From Prorocentrum cordatum (Eukaryota > Sar > Dinophyceae > Prorocentrales > Prorocentraceae): a stretch of 64,000 bases of DNA. The number at the start of each line of letters is the position of its first letter. The first letter of the stretch is position 1. Shown piece by piece: positions 35,124-47,032 of the stretch. The position numbers and the translations under genes are program-made. The stretch is from positions 95,001-159,000 of the forward strand of contig CAUYUJ010015308.1 in the NCBI GenBank assembly GCA_963575745.1, read 5' to 3'. The notes under the pieces were generated by a model, which saw only the letters and a program-made list of their open reading frames with translations, was not told the DNA's origin and ran no database searches.

Positions 35124-35309
35124 CGCGATGTCGTCGAAGCTCGTTGATCACGGTGGGCTTGATGTCGAAGTCTTTGTGCAGTTTGTGTCACACGGCGCGG
35201 TGGAACACAATTCATCTAGACACCGCAGGAAGGGAGTGCCGCGCGGGCCATGGCTGCGGCGGCGGCGGTAGCGTGGAAGAGACCTGGAGCTCCGCTGCCA
35301 ACTAAAAAG

Positions 35310-35490
35310 TAAAGGATCAGGATGTAGATGGCACCTTCTACAACACCGAACACTGTGTGTGAGTCATACGAGAATAAAACGGGCACGGCAGGTTGCGACC
35401 TGCCGTGCCCAGGGCACAAATGGCGTCGGCAGGGGAAGACGAGTAGTCAAGGCAGAGGGTTGACCTACCCCTCGAGTGCGAGAAGCACGA
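35310..35490 (-). repeat. flanking direct repeat, copy B (possible LTR remnant)
   Basis: Partner of 23440-23625, same orientation, about 70 percent alike by eye. If the pair were LTRs, the element would span about 12 kb. Confidence 0.45.
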
Positions 35491-35507
35491 GGGTAAAAAC
35501 GACGAGG

Positions 35508-35700
35508 ATGCTCCTCCTCCTCCTCCTCCTCCTCCTCCCACTCCTCCTTTCCCATCTGTCGTTCATCACCGTTTCTTCTCCGCCGCTCTCCTTCCTCCTC
35601 CTCCTCCTCTTCCCCTCATTCTCGTGTTCCTCCTCCTCTGTCCTGACTCCTCCAGCCCCGCTCCTCCTCCTCCTCATCCCCCCTGCCCCCCTTCATCCTC
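35508..35700. repeat. CTC-rich tract
   Basis: CTC triplets at 35510-35545 and imperfect CTC/TCC runs to about 35700. Confidence 0.8.
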
Positions 35701-35764
35701 CCCCTTCTCCCATGGGCGTGGGGAGGACAACGCCGACGGTTGCGGCGGCGGCGACGACAACCAA

Positions 35765-35978
35765 TTACACGGCCGCGACCACGGCGAAGCTGAGGATGAC
35801 GACCGCGCCGGCGACGGCGACGTCATTCATGACGGCGGCGACGTCCTGGCCCGGCGCTGCGCCAACGCGCCGGCGCCGCACGCCCAGCAACGCGGCGCTG
35901 CCGCCCTGGAGCTCAGACAGCCTCGCCTCCAGAGAGGCCTGGTCGAGCGGGACGGGGTCCGCGATGAGCGGGGCGCGG
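35765..35978 (-). CDS. terminal exon with a C-terminal membrane anchor
   Basis: After a C-rich acceptor (CCCCCCAG before GTTCCGCG) the frame reads FRAPLIADPVPLDQASLEAR, then LSELQGGSAALLGVRRRRVG and MNDVAVAGAVVILSFAVVAA, ending in Val and TAA. The last 18 or so residues form a hydrophobic helix after a basic patch, like a tail anchor. The exon starts with the third base of a codon. A candidate donor at 51075 in the last visible PP2C gene 2 exon leaves two bases, so the two would join in phase as AEYLAWR-FRAPLIAD. That link is inference; it could equally end another gene. Confidence 0.45.
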
Positions 35979-35989
35979 AACCTGGGGGG

Positions 35990-37230
35990 GCGGGCGGCGG
36001 CGGCCGGGCGGCGGCAGGCGACGGCGACGGCGACGGCGACGGCAGCGGATGGCGGCGGAGGCGGACGGCGACGGAGGCCGCGGACGCCAGCGGAGGCGGA
36101 CGGCGGGGGCGGCGGCGACGGCGGGTGCGACGGCCTCGACGGCGGAAGGGGTCATGGGCAGGAGGGAGGCAGGATGGGGGCAGGGGAGGGGGCGGGGGGA
36201 TGGGGAGGAGGGGAGAAGGACTGGAGGCACGGGGGAGGGAGGAGGAGAAGGGCTCAGGAGGAAGCGCATCCAGGCACGTAATCAGGAGGAGAAGGAATGA
36301 GAATGGCAAGCTAGGTGTGCGGGAACAATGTCTGACATTCTACCCATCCCACCCATCTTCTCATATTGTCAACCCGCTGTCTCGAGTGCCCTAAAGAACC
36401 TTGTTCCCCAAAGTGGTCCCGTCCGTGTGATGCGCATTCGGAAGAAGGGGGCCTTACACAGTGGAAGAGCAGCAGGAGGTGGCGGATGAGCAGGAAAATG
36501 GGCGGGAGGAAGAGGAGGATGAATGGGGGATGGTGGAAGAGAAGCATCAAAGGAGCAGGATGCGGGGATCCCCTAGCCTTCAAGATTGCGCACGAAAGCC
36601 ACCAAGGCCGCCGATGTAGCACAAGACTGCCCAAAGCTCAAAAAAAAATCAATATGTCCCAAGAGGCCTCTCACAGGCCGCATGACACCTCCAAAACGCT
36701 TTCCAAGGAGACCAGCAGCACTGCGGTCTAAGGTATTCCATTATTTGTCGTTTTCAAAGATATTCGATCGAAGGTCGGTTCCCTTACGGTCTCCCAAAGT
36801 TCACGGAGGCCCACTGAAGATCCGATCCTGGTTTTCAAACGGCTCCAAGATTCCTAAACTGACCGATCAGGGCCCCGCGACGGGCCCAAGAGGGCCTCTG
36901 AGAAGGCCCAAGAAAACTCCACAACGGCAAAACGTTTCAAATGGAGCTCAAGGCGCTCCCAATGCGGGACAGGAAGGCCCAAACATACCCCCAAACCTGC
37001 CCCATAAGAGCCCACGACAATCACCAAATCGCCCGACAATACTCGTCAACAACAAACTGATGTTGATTGGTTTCGGTGCTCGTGTGGTCGGTTCAATTCC
37101 AATGTTGGCATGACATATTTGGCCCCCGCACAGGGGTGTCCGAAATTCCACAATTCCATGACCGCATTGAAAGACACGTTTTCTGACTTATGTCAGAATT
37201 ACCGAACGCTTCAATGTTGAACCGCGTGTT
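35990..37230. other. no gene recognised
   Basis: GGC/GAC-rich DNA to about 36150, a purine-rich stretch to about 36560, then lower-GC DNA to about 37200. No coding or RNA feature could be supported. Confidence 0.45.
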
Positions 37231-37309
37231 CGTTGATTTCCCACATCCCAAATGGGGTTCTTGAGTTCCGTGGACACCCCGCGCAGGAACACGAACACCC
37301 ATTCCTTTT

Positions 37310-37500
37310 TCACTCACACACGCACACACTCACATCGTCATTATCCCCATCACCACATCACCACGATTGATTTACACACTCGCACACACTCTCATTATCA
37401 AAATCACTCAATCAATCACAACTACTACTCATCACTCCTCCTGCTCCTCTTCCTCCTCCTCCTCCTCATCGTCATCATCTGCGTTCTCATTACCACAACA
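37310..37500. repeat. CACA/TCA-rich and CTC-rich patch
   Basis: Words CACACTCACA and CACACTCGCACAC near 37315 and 37375, then a CTC run near 37437-37470. Confidence 0.6.
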
Positions 37501-37526
37501 CCTTCGTCAACAAAGCCTCGTCGGTG

Positions 37527-38135
37527 AGTGAATTGCGAGGAAATCTCAGGCGGGAGCCCCCTCCGTGTGGGGCCCGCCAGTCACGATTTCAATCCGATCG
37601 GGCCATCGGAATCGTGTAATTGTCGTCACTTTGGGCCCGTGAGGCCTGAATGCGGAGGAAATATCAGGTGGGGGCCGCGTCTGTGAGTAAATTGCGAGGT
37701 AATCTCAGGCAGGAGGAGCCCTCTCCATATGGGGCCAGCCGCTCACAAATTTAATCCGAACGGGTCATCGGGATCCTGTAGTTGTCGTCACTTTTGGGCC
37801 CCTCAGTCCGGCGGGAGCCTCGTTTGCAAGTTAACTTACGAAGAAATCGCCAGTGGGAGCTTTATCTCTGTGGGGCCCGCCGCTCATGTGTTTAATCCAA
37901 GTGGGTCATCGGTAGCCTGTAACTGTCATCACTTTTGGGTTCCTGAGGCTTGAATGTGGCGGAGATATCCGGCGGGAGCCTCGTCATTGAGCGAATTGCG
38001 AGGCAATGTCTGGCGGCTGCCTTCTCTTTATCGGGCCCGCCGCTCATGTTTGTAATCCAAACGGGTCACCGTGATCCTGTACATTGTCGTCGTTTTTGGG
38101 CCCCTGTGGCCTGGATATGGAGGAAGTATCAGGCA
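37527..38135 (+). repeat. tandem repeat, four imperfect copies of about 160 bp
   Basis: Copies are anchored by GGGGCC(C/A)GCCGCTCA at about 37569, 37731, 37872 and 38032. Each is followed by TTTAATCC, GGGTCATCGG, TGTCGTCACTTTTGGG and a GGAGGAAATATCAGGC-like word. Spacings are 162, 141 and 160. The array ends just before the helicase-like piece. Confidence 0.85.
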
Positions 38136-38287
38136 AGTGGCGGCCGCTTTGTACATCGCGCTGGACCTTCGCGCGTGCCACGGACGCATTGACACGCACG
38201 ACGTGCATGAATCCACGTACAAGCGGCCGCACAACCACTTCGTGCGCGCCCATCGTGTTGCACCTCGGCAGTTCCCTGCAGCGGTAG

Positions 38288-39504
38288 CCCACGAACAACA
38301 TCGGCCTCCTGACGGACGTGAGCGACCTCCTGGACGACGGGTCCTACAAATACGCGGAGCCACCGACGGTGGTGATTCGGCACGCCATCGAAGTCTTCTC
38401 TCAGATCCCATGGGTCTTGGAGCTGAAAAGCGCGATGCGCTTCGAGCCGGGGGACCCTCTGATCACGTTCGCTTGGACTGCACGTGCGAGAGCAAGCCCT
38501 TCCCGCCAAAGGTCTGGCCCGCGTGGGAAGCGACGTTGGCCCTTGACAGCCACGGCGTCCTGGACCCTCGGCACCACCGCGAAAACTTTCGGCTCGGCTA
38601 CTGCCTGGGCATCTACAGGGAGACGCTGGCGAAGTGGATCAACATGAGCGCTCGTCGCGACGCGCGGCGTCCGGGCGCGCCCCTCGTTTTCTTGCAGGCC
38701 GTGGACGAACGCAACGCGATTCAGGGCGATCCCGGCGCGGGCTGGCGCCTCCTGAACGTCCCGAACACGCACAACACGGGGGACATCCACAGCGTCTTAC
38801 CGGCCCACGTCGGCATGGAGGTGCGGTTCACGGCAACGTAGGAAGAGCTGAAGAAAAAGTTGGGGCTCGCGCGTGATCAACGGGCCACCATCGTATCCTG
38901 CGGGTTTCAGCCCGAGGACGAGCAGCGGCACGAAGAGTGCTCGCCGGGCCAGCTTCTCCGCCCCCGCTACCTACCGCAGGCAATCTGGTTGCAGGCGCGC
39001 GGCTTCAAGGAGTCTCCGATCTACCAGGAGGTCGCCGAAGTGCTGCTACAGGGCCCCGACGGCGCCGGCGACGACGGCGAGGCCGGCGCGGGCGAGGAGC
39101 TTGCTCATCTTCAAGCCCAACGAGCAGGAACTCACGTGGCAGAGTTCGGGGCCGCACGCAGCGCGCCGCTCGGGGTTCACCATGACGCGCGCGTCATACC
39201 TCACCTCCACGCCGTCGCAGGGACAGACGCTGCGCAAGGGCGTCACCATCGACTGCGCGAAGGACCACGACGCTGGTCGCACGGGCATGTCGGACGAGCA
39301 GTGGTGGCTGCACCTCTACGTCATGTTCTGCCGCCCCACGCGCACATGCTAATCCTGCGGCCGACGCCGCGAGAGTTCTTGGAACGAGGGCCGCCGGCAT
39401 CCTTGCGGAAGGCGCTCCTGGAGTCCGACGTCAGGGCGGAGCGCTCCAGGGCAGAGGCGGAACAGCTCGCGGCAGAGCTGGGTTTCGTGCTGCCCCCCGC
39501 CTGA
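38288..39504 (+). pseudogene. PIF1-like (SF1) helicase C-terminal piece, frameshifted
   Basis: Plus-strand segments read VSDLLDDGSYKYAEPPTVVI (about 38320), LGYCLGIYRETLAKWINMSA (about 38600), WRLLNVPNTHNTGDIHSVLP (about 38745), PRYLPQAIWLQARGFKESPI (about 38965), LTSTPSQGQTLRKGVTIDCA (about 39205) and WWLHLYVMFCRPTRT (about 39305). The SQGQT and YV-x-FCR-x-T blocks fit motifs V and VI of SF1 helicases such as PIF1. The nucleotide-binding half is absent. Frame changes near 38470, 39100 and 39345 and a TAG at 38839 make it non-functional as it stands. I recall similar proteins as abundant in dinoflagellates; a mobile origin is possible. Confidence 0.6.
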
Positions 39505-41005
39505 GCGCGGCGCCCCCCCGCTCGGAACCCGCGGGGTTGTCCCAGCGGTTTGGTCTCGTGCGCCAGCAGCTCGCGTGGTTGTCCAGACGGCCTGGCCCGC
39601 GGGTCTGTTCCCCAAGCTGCGCGATTTCGCCGTCGGAGAGCGCGCCCCTGCCAGGCGTGGCGGCGGGGGCGCCGAGGACAATATACGCGCGCCCCTGCCA
39701 GGAGGAAGGAGAGGTGCAGGAGGAGAACGTGCGGGGCTGCGATGAGGAGGGGGGAGCGAGGAGGAGGAGGCGGAGGAGGGCAAGGCAAAGGCCGAGGAGA
39801 GGGAACATGCGGAGGAGAGGGAGGAACTGGAGGAGAGGAGGCGGGGGAGGAAGACGCGGAAGAGGAAGAGGATATGAAATGACACGAGTAGGACGAGAAG
39901 GAACAGGAGGACGAGAAGGAGGCAAAGGAGGAGGAGGACGGAGAGGGCGGAAGGAAGCCTCCGCCAGACGAAAAAGAAAAGGCAAGGGGCAAACGAAATC
40001 GATACTCATGTAGGGTCCTACCGTCGGAGTACTTATCGACGAGGCTTGCAATCATAACCATGGGACATCCTCGGGGAGCGGCGGCGAGACATATCACGGT
40101 GCCCACCTGGTCGTCATACATAATGTTTCATTGGCGCGGTGGCGGATTCGCTGGCGGCTCCTGGCCATGCACACGCATATCATGTGCGCCCTCGAATTAG
40201 GTGTAATATCACAAACGTATACACGCGCTTGAGCACGATAACGACAGACAGGTCGACATTTATATCAATCACTACATCACAAATCGCGGAATCTACAATT
40301 AATGGGCGGCATGAACTGCAATGCGCCGCTCTGTCTGACACATACGCACGTGCGAGGCGCAACGAAGAGAACCAATCGTTGCACACGCACGTGCCAATCA
40401 CACCGGAACGGCTGATTCGCGCTTGGCGTCGCCAAGTCGCGGGCGCCCGAGAAGGCCCGCCTTATCATAACCCGACGGCATCGCCGGCTCTCGCTTACCC
40501 ACAAAGCTTGCTCAAAGATACACCTTGCGAAATGCTCAAGAAATCATGGGTTCAGAAATTCATAGTCTCAGAACTTGAATAAATACCCAAAATTCATATC
40601 AAAACCTTAGGATTTACATTGAAACATTAAGAATAGTCGAGACTCTGGCCGAAAACTTGGGTTTTCTTAAGCATCGCCTAAGGTGTATTGGCGCCGACGC
40701 CTTCGAGACGAAGCGGATCATCACCGGACGGAGGGGAGGACGCGTGCGTCGTGTGCGCGCCGTGGCTGCTCTGGGGCGGGCAGGCGCCGCTGCGTTAACA
40801 TCTCCAGACCCAGACCCCCGACGTCATGATTATTTAGGGGGAAACCAAACCTACCTCGCTTTTGACCACCCTCGCTTCCAAGAGATACCAAACGATGCCA
40901 AACTACGGCCTGTACTGGTCAGGCCGCTTGACGAGGAGGCGCGTGGTATGACTTGGTTATGCCTGGAAGCGAAAGCGGGGTAGGTAATTCACGCTCTGAT
41001 TATTT
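39505..41005. other. no gene recognised
   Basis: A purine-rich tract (about 39700-39960) is followed by AT-richer DNA (about 40560-40660). No feature could be supported. Confidence 0.45.
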
Positions 41006-41021
41006 CATGACCAGACCCACA

Positions 41022-41220
41022 AAGATCCGGACCCCTTCCTGGGATCCGTTTTTCATCCTGACTCGTTTTTGACGGTCCCGGGGGCCCGGCGAGGGCCCGA
41101 AGAGGCCAAGAATCAGGAAAAACCTCCCGTCGTGATTTTTTCATTGCCGGAGGGGGTCTGGGAATAACCCCAAGTTCCAGATAAAAAAATCCTGGGGATA
41201 ATAAAGTTCGGGGTCCAGGC
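41022..41220 (+). repeat. dispersed repeat family 1, copy at 41 kb
   Basis: GGACCCCTTCCTGGGATCCG, TCATCCTGACTCGT, TTTTTGACGGTCCCGGG and GTCGTGATTTTTTCATTG match the copies at 3497 and 49066. A triplet array starts 20 bases downstream. Confidence 0.65.
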
Positions 41221-41240
41221 GGAAGAATACACGTTTTCCT

Positions 41241-41281
41241 TGATATCTCAACATAGTGATGAAGATGATGACGAAGATGAA

Positions 41282-41344
<63 letters not shown>

Positions 41345-41408
41345 CATGATGATGATGGTGATGATGATGATGATCATGATGATGCTGATGATGATGATGA
41401 TGAGGATG

Positions 41409-41473
<65 letters not shown>

Positions 41474-41475
41474 CA
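41241..41475. repeat. (GAT)n array
   Basis: GAT triplets with a few GAA, GAC, CAT and GGT breaks. The Asp, Met and Ile/His frames are repeat translations. Confidence 0.97.
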
Positions 41476-41506
41476 AGATGATCCTGAACGTTCATAATAA
41501 TAAGCA

Positions 41507-42420
41507 AATCCATCGGATTCCTGGAAATTCAAAGAAGTTCGATGGAAATCCATAGGGCTCCTCAGGATATCCATCGGAATCCTTAGGAAATCCATGGAAC
41601 TGCTTGGGGAATCCATCGGAATCTTATGGAAATCCATGGGATTCCTTAGGATACCCATTGGAATCCTGAGGAAGTCGATGGGGATCTTCAGGACATCCAT
41701 CGGAATCATATGGAAATCGATTGGATTCCTCAGGAGATACTTAGGAGTCCTAAGGAAATCGATTGGATTCCGCAGGAATTCCATTGGATTTCTGAGGACA
41801 TCCATGGGAATCCGATGAAAGTCATAGGACTCCTTAGGATATCCATCGGATTCCTTAGGAGATACATCGGGTTCCTTAGGAATTCCATCGGTTTCCTTAG
41901 GAGATCCATAAGAATCTCATGGAAATTCTTGGGATTCTAGTGGAAGTCCATATCAATCCTTGGGAAATCGATGGGGTTCCGTAGGGAATCAATCGACGCC
42001 TTCGAAAATCCATAAGAATTCTTATGAACCACATTCGGATTCCGATGGAAATCCATAAGGTTCTTTAGGAAACCCATAAGATTCCTTCGGAAATCATGGG
42101 GCTCCTTCGGCAATCCATAAGGTTCCTATGGACATCCGTAGGATTCCTTAGGAATTCCGTCGGATTCCTGCGGAATTCCAGCGGATTCCTTTGAAAATCA
42201 ATCGGGTTTCTTAGGACATTTAAGGGAATCCGATGGGAACCATAGGATTCCTCAAGATATCCATAAGCATCCAATGGAAATCTGTTGAATTCTTATGGGA
42301 ATATATCGGATTCCTTCAGGAATCCATATAAATCCGATGGAACTCCTAAGGATTCCTGAGGATACCCATAGGAATCCAAAAGGGAATCAATTGGATTCCT
42401 TGGGAATTCCATGGGCCTCA
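41507..42420. repeat. 21-bp minisatellite, about 43 diverged units
   Basis: The unit is like GGATTCCTTAGGAAATCCATC, repeated every 21 bases with substitutions. Because the unit is a whole number of codons, both strands show seven-residue repeats: on minus, FLRNPID-like (IDFLRIPMGILRNPMDF); on plus, IGFLRKS-like. Frames are open for up to about 100 codons, then broken by stops. No start, splice signal or flanking domain supports a real protein. Confidence 0.9.
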
Positions 42421-44075
42421 AACAGCATCGGAAGGGGGGGGCTCGGGGCACGTTTGGCGAATTCAGCCACCATGAAAAGGGGGAGGGAGGAGGACAAGAG
42501 GCGCCGGCCCTGCAGAGGGGCAACCGGGAGCTGGGACTGCTCAGAGCAGCCCGGGGGGGTAAACCCCGCATTGCGCGCAAACGTACCGCGTCTGATTATA
42601 TCCATGCCCGCGGCAGCCATGGGCATACGTTTGTCACTGCGGCGGTTCAAGAAGCTCACTTCGTTGGCGGGCAAGCGAATATCTTGGCCGCCATTTCCAA
42701 CCCAGCCCCTCGCACCAGCGTCCGTGTCTGCGGGACCTACAGACAAAGCGTGTACTAAGGACGAGTGGAAAGGACGCCAGAGAATTGAAGGCCGAAGTTG
42801 GGATTTTTGGGGCGGCGGGCGACCAACGAAAACGGCAAAGGACGGGCCGCAGAAGCAAGGACACAAGGGCACCCTAGAAGAAGGCGCGCGTCCTTATTAG
42901 GCACGTTGGCTGTGCGGTATATTCTCGCGACGTCGCGGGGGCGTGGCCGAGCCCTGGCCAGCCTGGGGGGCCCGTCGACGCGGGGCCTAATGGCGACGCC
43001 CGACCTCAGTGGCGCAACATCGAGATGCTCGAAGCATGCGCGATCGGCTGGTGTCTTTACTGGTTGGACACTGGGAGCGGAGGAGGCTCGGCGGGTCCCG
43101 GAAACCAGTTGAAGGGGTGCCAGCTGCATTTGCGCAGGGACGCCCGGGCTTCAACGGATGATCGCCACCATCTTTTAAGGGGAACGCCTCACTATCGGCG
43201 GGCGGATGTCTCGGCCCCCATCCATCCGAGCCGCGACCGACATTCCTTCCGTCGGACTTCTGGCCCCCTGCAGTCTGCGCTATGCGGCGGTGGACGGGAA
43301 GGGAATGAGAAGCAAGCGGACGACGGCGAACACGCGGGCGGGGAGCCAGGGCCAGCGGCGTGAAGCAGGCCAGGCGGGCGGGCAGGCGGGGAGGACCAGA
43401 GGGGAGACAGCAAGTGAGCAGCAAGGAAGGAGAGGCCGAGGGAAAAGGAAGAGGGGCGGGGGACCAGAAGGAAGAGAGGAACAACCGCAAGCAGACGGGC
43501 CGGAGAGAGGGGGGGGCTACCCACGACAAGGCCGAGTGCGGACATTTCGGCGGCGACCGCGTCAAGGCGGCGAAAGGCGAGGAACTGCTGGAGTGCGTGG
43601 CAGCTGTCGGGCTCGTCCCAGGGGGGTGGTCGTGGGTGGACGTTGCAGGGGGGTTGTCGCAAGGGGGGGTCGTTGGTCGGGAGAGGCGTCGGGAAGGGCG
43701 GCGGGGGCGTTGTGGGGTGCCTGAGCGGCTTGGCGGGGATGGCCCTCTTCGGGGCCCATCCACTGACCAGCCGAGTCTCTGCGGCCAGCACGCGCGAGGG
43801 GCTGCTGACGGAATTGACTCGATCATCTGTCTCCTCACGTGGCTCTGGTCGCAGGCGGCCCTTGCCTCGGCGCTCTCAAAACTGGCAGCCTCTTGCCCTG
43901 CGACGTCTACGCGAGCCGCGTTTTCGACAAAAACGGCTCACGCTGTCCCTCCTACCTGATTGCTCGGCCTGCAACCGGGGATCTACTGACCTGGGTCCAT
44001 CCAGGTCAATCAGCCTTTGGAGGATCCTGCAAGATCCATCCTGCAGGACCCTGCACCCAAGCCTGGGTCAGTGCA
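42421..44075. other. no gene recognised
   Basis: GC-rich DNA with a purine-rich stretch at about 43290-43530. Open frames on both strands lack motifs. Confidence 0.45.
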
Positions 44076-44079
44076 ACCC

Positions 44080-44160
44080 AGGCTCTGCAGGATCCTGAAC
44101 GATGCGGGGCTCTGACTGACCCCGATTGCATGGACCCCCGTCTCTAAGAGCTCCGATCTT
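44080..44160 (+). repeat. dispersed repeat family 2, copy 2
   Basis: GCAGGATCCTG, GGCTCTGACTGACCCCGATT, GCATGGACCCCCGT and AGCTCCGAT match 6620-6690. Confidence 0.55.
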
Positions 44161-44533
44161 CTCAGCAGCCCTCTGGCCTTCACATGCTCATCGACCGCGC
44201 GCTTGCAGCGACCGAGCCGCCGCGCGCCAGCGAGAGGTCGGGGCGCCGAGGGTCCCACGGGCCACGTGCTCACAGGCCCTTCGGCCCCGAGCACGCCTCG
44301 ACGCAGGGCTCGACGCAGGGCTCGCCGGCCGCGCCCGCAGCCCTGGCGGAGGAACGAGCTCGCCATGACTGTCTGGCAGACGGACTCCGGCTTCACGCCC
44401 CGGCCAGTGGCGCTGCGCCGTCGCCCGGGGCATGCGCCGACGCTGCCCCCTGCGGCCGCGCTGCCCGCCGCGGCAGCGCTGGCCGCGGGCGCGGAGCCCG
44501 CTGCAGGGAGAGCCACGCCGCCCAGCTTCGCGA

Positions 44534-44546
44534 TCAGGCCTGGCGC

Positions 44547-44588
<42 letters not shown>

Positions 44589-44824
44589 CGACGACGACGA
44601 CGACGACGACGACGACGTGCGTGGCGGGCGGGGGCGCGGAGCCAGGCGCCCTCCTCCGCGCCCGCGGGTTCCATCTGCGCGACGCGCCCCAACACCTCCG
44701 GGGGTCGCGGAGGGCATGCCGAGGAGCCACAGCCACCAGCGGCGACGACGAGGCCGCCGGCGGCGACCGCGGCGACGAGGAGCTCGGCGGCGACGGCGGG
44801 GACGGTGCCCGCGCCGATGGCCAC
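44534..44824 (-). CDS. possible exon with hydrophobic segments
   Basis: The minus frame includes GTVPAVAAELLVAAVAAGGL, then VVAAGGCGSSACPPRPPEVL and VAQMEPAGAEEGAWLRA. The Val/Ala-rich part could form membrane helices. No splice sites could be settled, and it runs into a GAC array, so a GC-rich shadow is possible. Confidence 0.25.
44545..44622. repeat. (GAC)n array
   Basis: About 25 GAC triplets with one GCC break. Confidence 0.95.
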
Positions 44825-44987
44825 GGCGGGGCCGACGACGACGCCGAAGACGACGCTCGAGCGGGGACGCCGACGAGGCCGCCGCCGCCGACGATGGCGA
44901 CGGCGACGGCGACGGCGACGAGGCCCACGAGGGCGGCGGCGGCTGCTGCGGCGACGGCGCCGTCAGAAAGGCGAGCGTCAGCGGCCG

Positions 44988-45152
44988 TCGTCCTCCTCCT
45001 CCTTCTCCTCCTACTCCTCCTCCCCCTCCTCCTGCTTCTCCTCTTCCTCCTCCTCCTCCTCCTCCTCCTCCTCCTCGTCCTCCTCCTCCTCCTCTTCCTC
45101 CTCCTCATCCTCCTCCTCATCCTCCTCCTCCTCCTCCTCCCCCTCCTCGCCA
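44988..45152. repeat. (CTC)n array
   Basis: CTC triplets with TTC, CAT and CGT breaks. Confidence 0.95.
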
Positions 45153-45154
45153 TC

Positions 45155-46655
45155 CTGGTCGCCACGGTGGTGGCAGCTGCCGCCGCGGTCATGGCAGTGA
45201 TGAGTCCGCCGTCGCCGCCGTCGGCCTTCGGTTGCCTGCAGTGCCGGGCGAACCACCCGACGCTCTGGGGCTTCTGCGCCTCAGCCACAGGAGGACGCCA
45301 GCGCCGAGGGGCCAACAAAACAACGCGCGCCAGGCCCCGCGCAGGGCGATGCCGTCGCCGTCGGATGAGTTCGCCGCCGCGATGAATCGGGTGCCGCCGC
45401 CGTCGCCGCCGTGATGGGTCGGGCGTCGCCGCCGTCGCTGTCGGCCGCTGGACACGCGCGACGCCCACGCCGCGCCGTGGCGCCTGCGCGCAGAGCGACG
45501 CGGGCAGCAGCGTGGCCGAGGGTTCCCCCAGCGGGGCGTCCGCGTGCAGCTGCCCGAGCTCCTCCGCCTCGCCCAGTGCGGGCGCCGCGGGGCCCTTCGC
45601 CGTCGGCTTCAGCCGCCGCGCGGGCGGCGGCGGCCGCGGCCGCTGGCGCGCGGCGGCTGGGGCCACCTGCCGTTGCGCCAGCCGTCGTCGCGGCTCGTCG
45701 TCTGGTCGTCGGTCGTCGGTCGCCAGCCGGCGGTGGTGCTCGTCGTCGTCCTCGTCGCAGTCCGTAATCGTGATGGTGGTCGTGGTCGTCGTCGCCCGTC
45801 AATCGTCGCCACCGCCATCGCCGCCGTCATCAGCGTCGTCGTCCGCTGTCGTCGTCGTGGTGGTGGTCGTCGTCGGCCTGCGGCTGCACCAGCGGCTGCC
45901 CCTGCAGCGGCTGCCCAGCGGGCGGGTCCGGCTGCCGAGCCCTCCGCAGCGAGAGGGAAGGATTTTTTGTTTTCCTTAGAGCACCCTCTGGCGACTCGAG
46001 CAACAATCATTCGGGCAGCGGTCGAGAACTCTGGGGGCAGGCGACTCGAACAAAAAGAGAGATCGTCGGAGGTCTGGGTTGAATGGGGCCCAGGGACACA
46101 CAAATAAATAGACTGATGCTCGGGGAGCCGCAGTGAGGGAGGGGGAGTGTGTAGCAACGGCTGCACTGCAGGCTCGAGTGCTAGAGGCTGGTGGCTAGAA
46201 AGGCGTGTTGGGCGCGATCTGGGGGGGGAGAAAGTTTCATTTTCGGGCCCTACAGCCCCCCTTCTGGGCCTGAAGGGCCCTTTCAGATGCCTAAAGGGCT
46301 TACTTCCGGCAGCCCTCACTACCCCCCTTTTATCGCCCACCCCTTACGCGCCCCCCAAGGGGTGGCCTCCGCGGGGTCCGCCGGCTGATCGAGGGGTTTC
46401 GCAGGGGCTCCGCCCAGATACTCAGTCCCCTGGGACATGTGGACATCGTATGAATCTGCACTTCGAGGGCCGCGAGGGGGGCATCATCTCGGAACACCCT
46501 TCACGAACATCGTGTCCCATGGACCCATGGACATCCAGATGTGCTGAGCTGGCCCACAGGCCGACTCCAGCGCTCGCGAAATCGGCACAGCCCTCGCGCA
46601 CTTCGCGCCCCCTGGGCCTCCAGAGGCAATGAACTGGTTCAATAGACCCAAGATG
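45155..46655. other. no gene firmly recognised
   Basis: GTC/CGC-rich DNA to 45950, then mixed DNA. A minus frame near 45500-45620 (LGEAEELGQLHADAPLGEPS) looks protein-like but has no supporting signal. Confidence 0.4.
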
Positions 46656-46661
46656 AGCTCA

Positions 46662-47032
46662 AGTCGGGCCTGTCCCCCTACAGGGGGCATATTATGCGGC
46701 AGATTCAAAAATAATCCAAAAATAGTCTGGGAACTATTTTTTCGCAATTTTGGGGCATGCGTTTCGTGGCCCCATAAGGGGGCTCCACGGAAGGTCCCAG
46801 TGGCACCGCCCGCATGCGTCCGCCACCACCCAAGACGGCCCTTGCTCCTGGCGTGTCACCCGCCCAGTACAGCGCTTCGTGGCCCCATGGGGAGCGCCAC
46901 CGTACTCACAACTGCACATGGCTGGGTCTTTCGCCAGGCTAACGTTTGACAATGTTTGGGCATGGGGGGAACATGTTTAGAGTATGTTTGATCTGTCGTC
47001 CAAAATCCCCCTGTAGGGGGACAGGCCCGACT
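46662..47032. mobile_element. MITE-like element 1 with 26-bp inverted ends
   Basis: The 26-bp end beginning AGTCGGGCCTGTCCCCCTAC at 46662-46687 is perfectly inverted at 47007-47032. Each end also folds on itself (CCCCCTACAGGGGG). The 320-bp interior has no coding signal. No target-site duplication could be fixed. Related to the shorter element at 47909-48053. Confidence 0.75.

Noticed and set aside
37040-37110. GGTTCAATTCC, resembling a tRNA T-arm
   Set aside because: The stem is imperfect and no acceptor stem, D-arm or anticodon arm could be paired.
44188-45666. Minus-strand frame of 492 codons and overlapping plus frames of 317-403 codons
   Set aside because: They overlap one another across GAC and CTC arrays and are Arg/Ala/Pro-rich shadows. 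Only a small Val/Ala-rich block is kept as a low-confidence exon.
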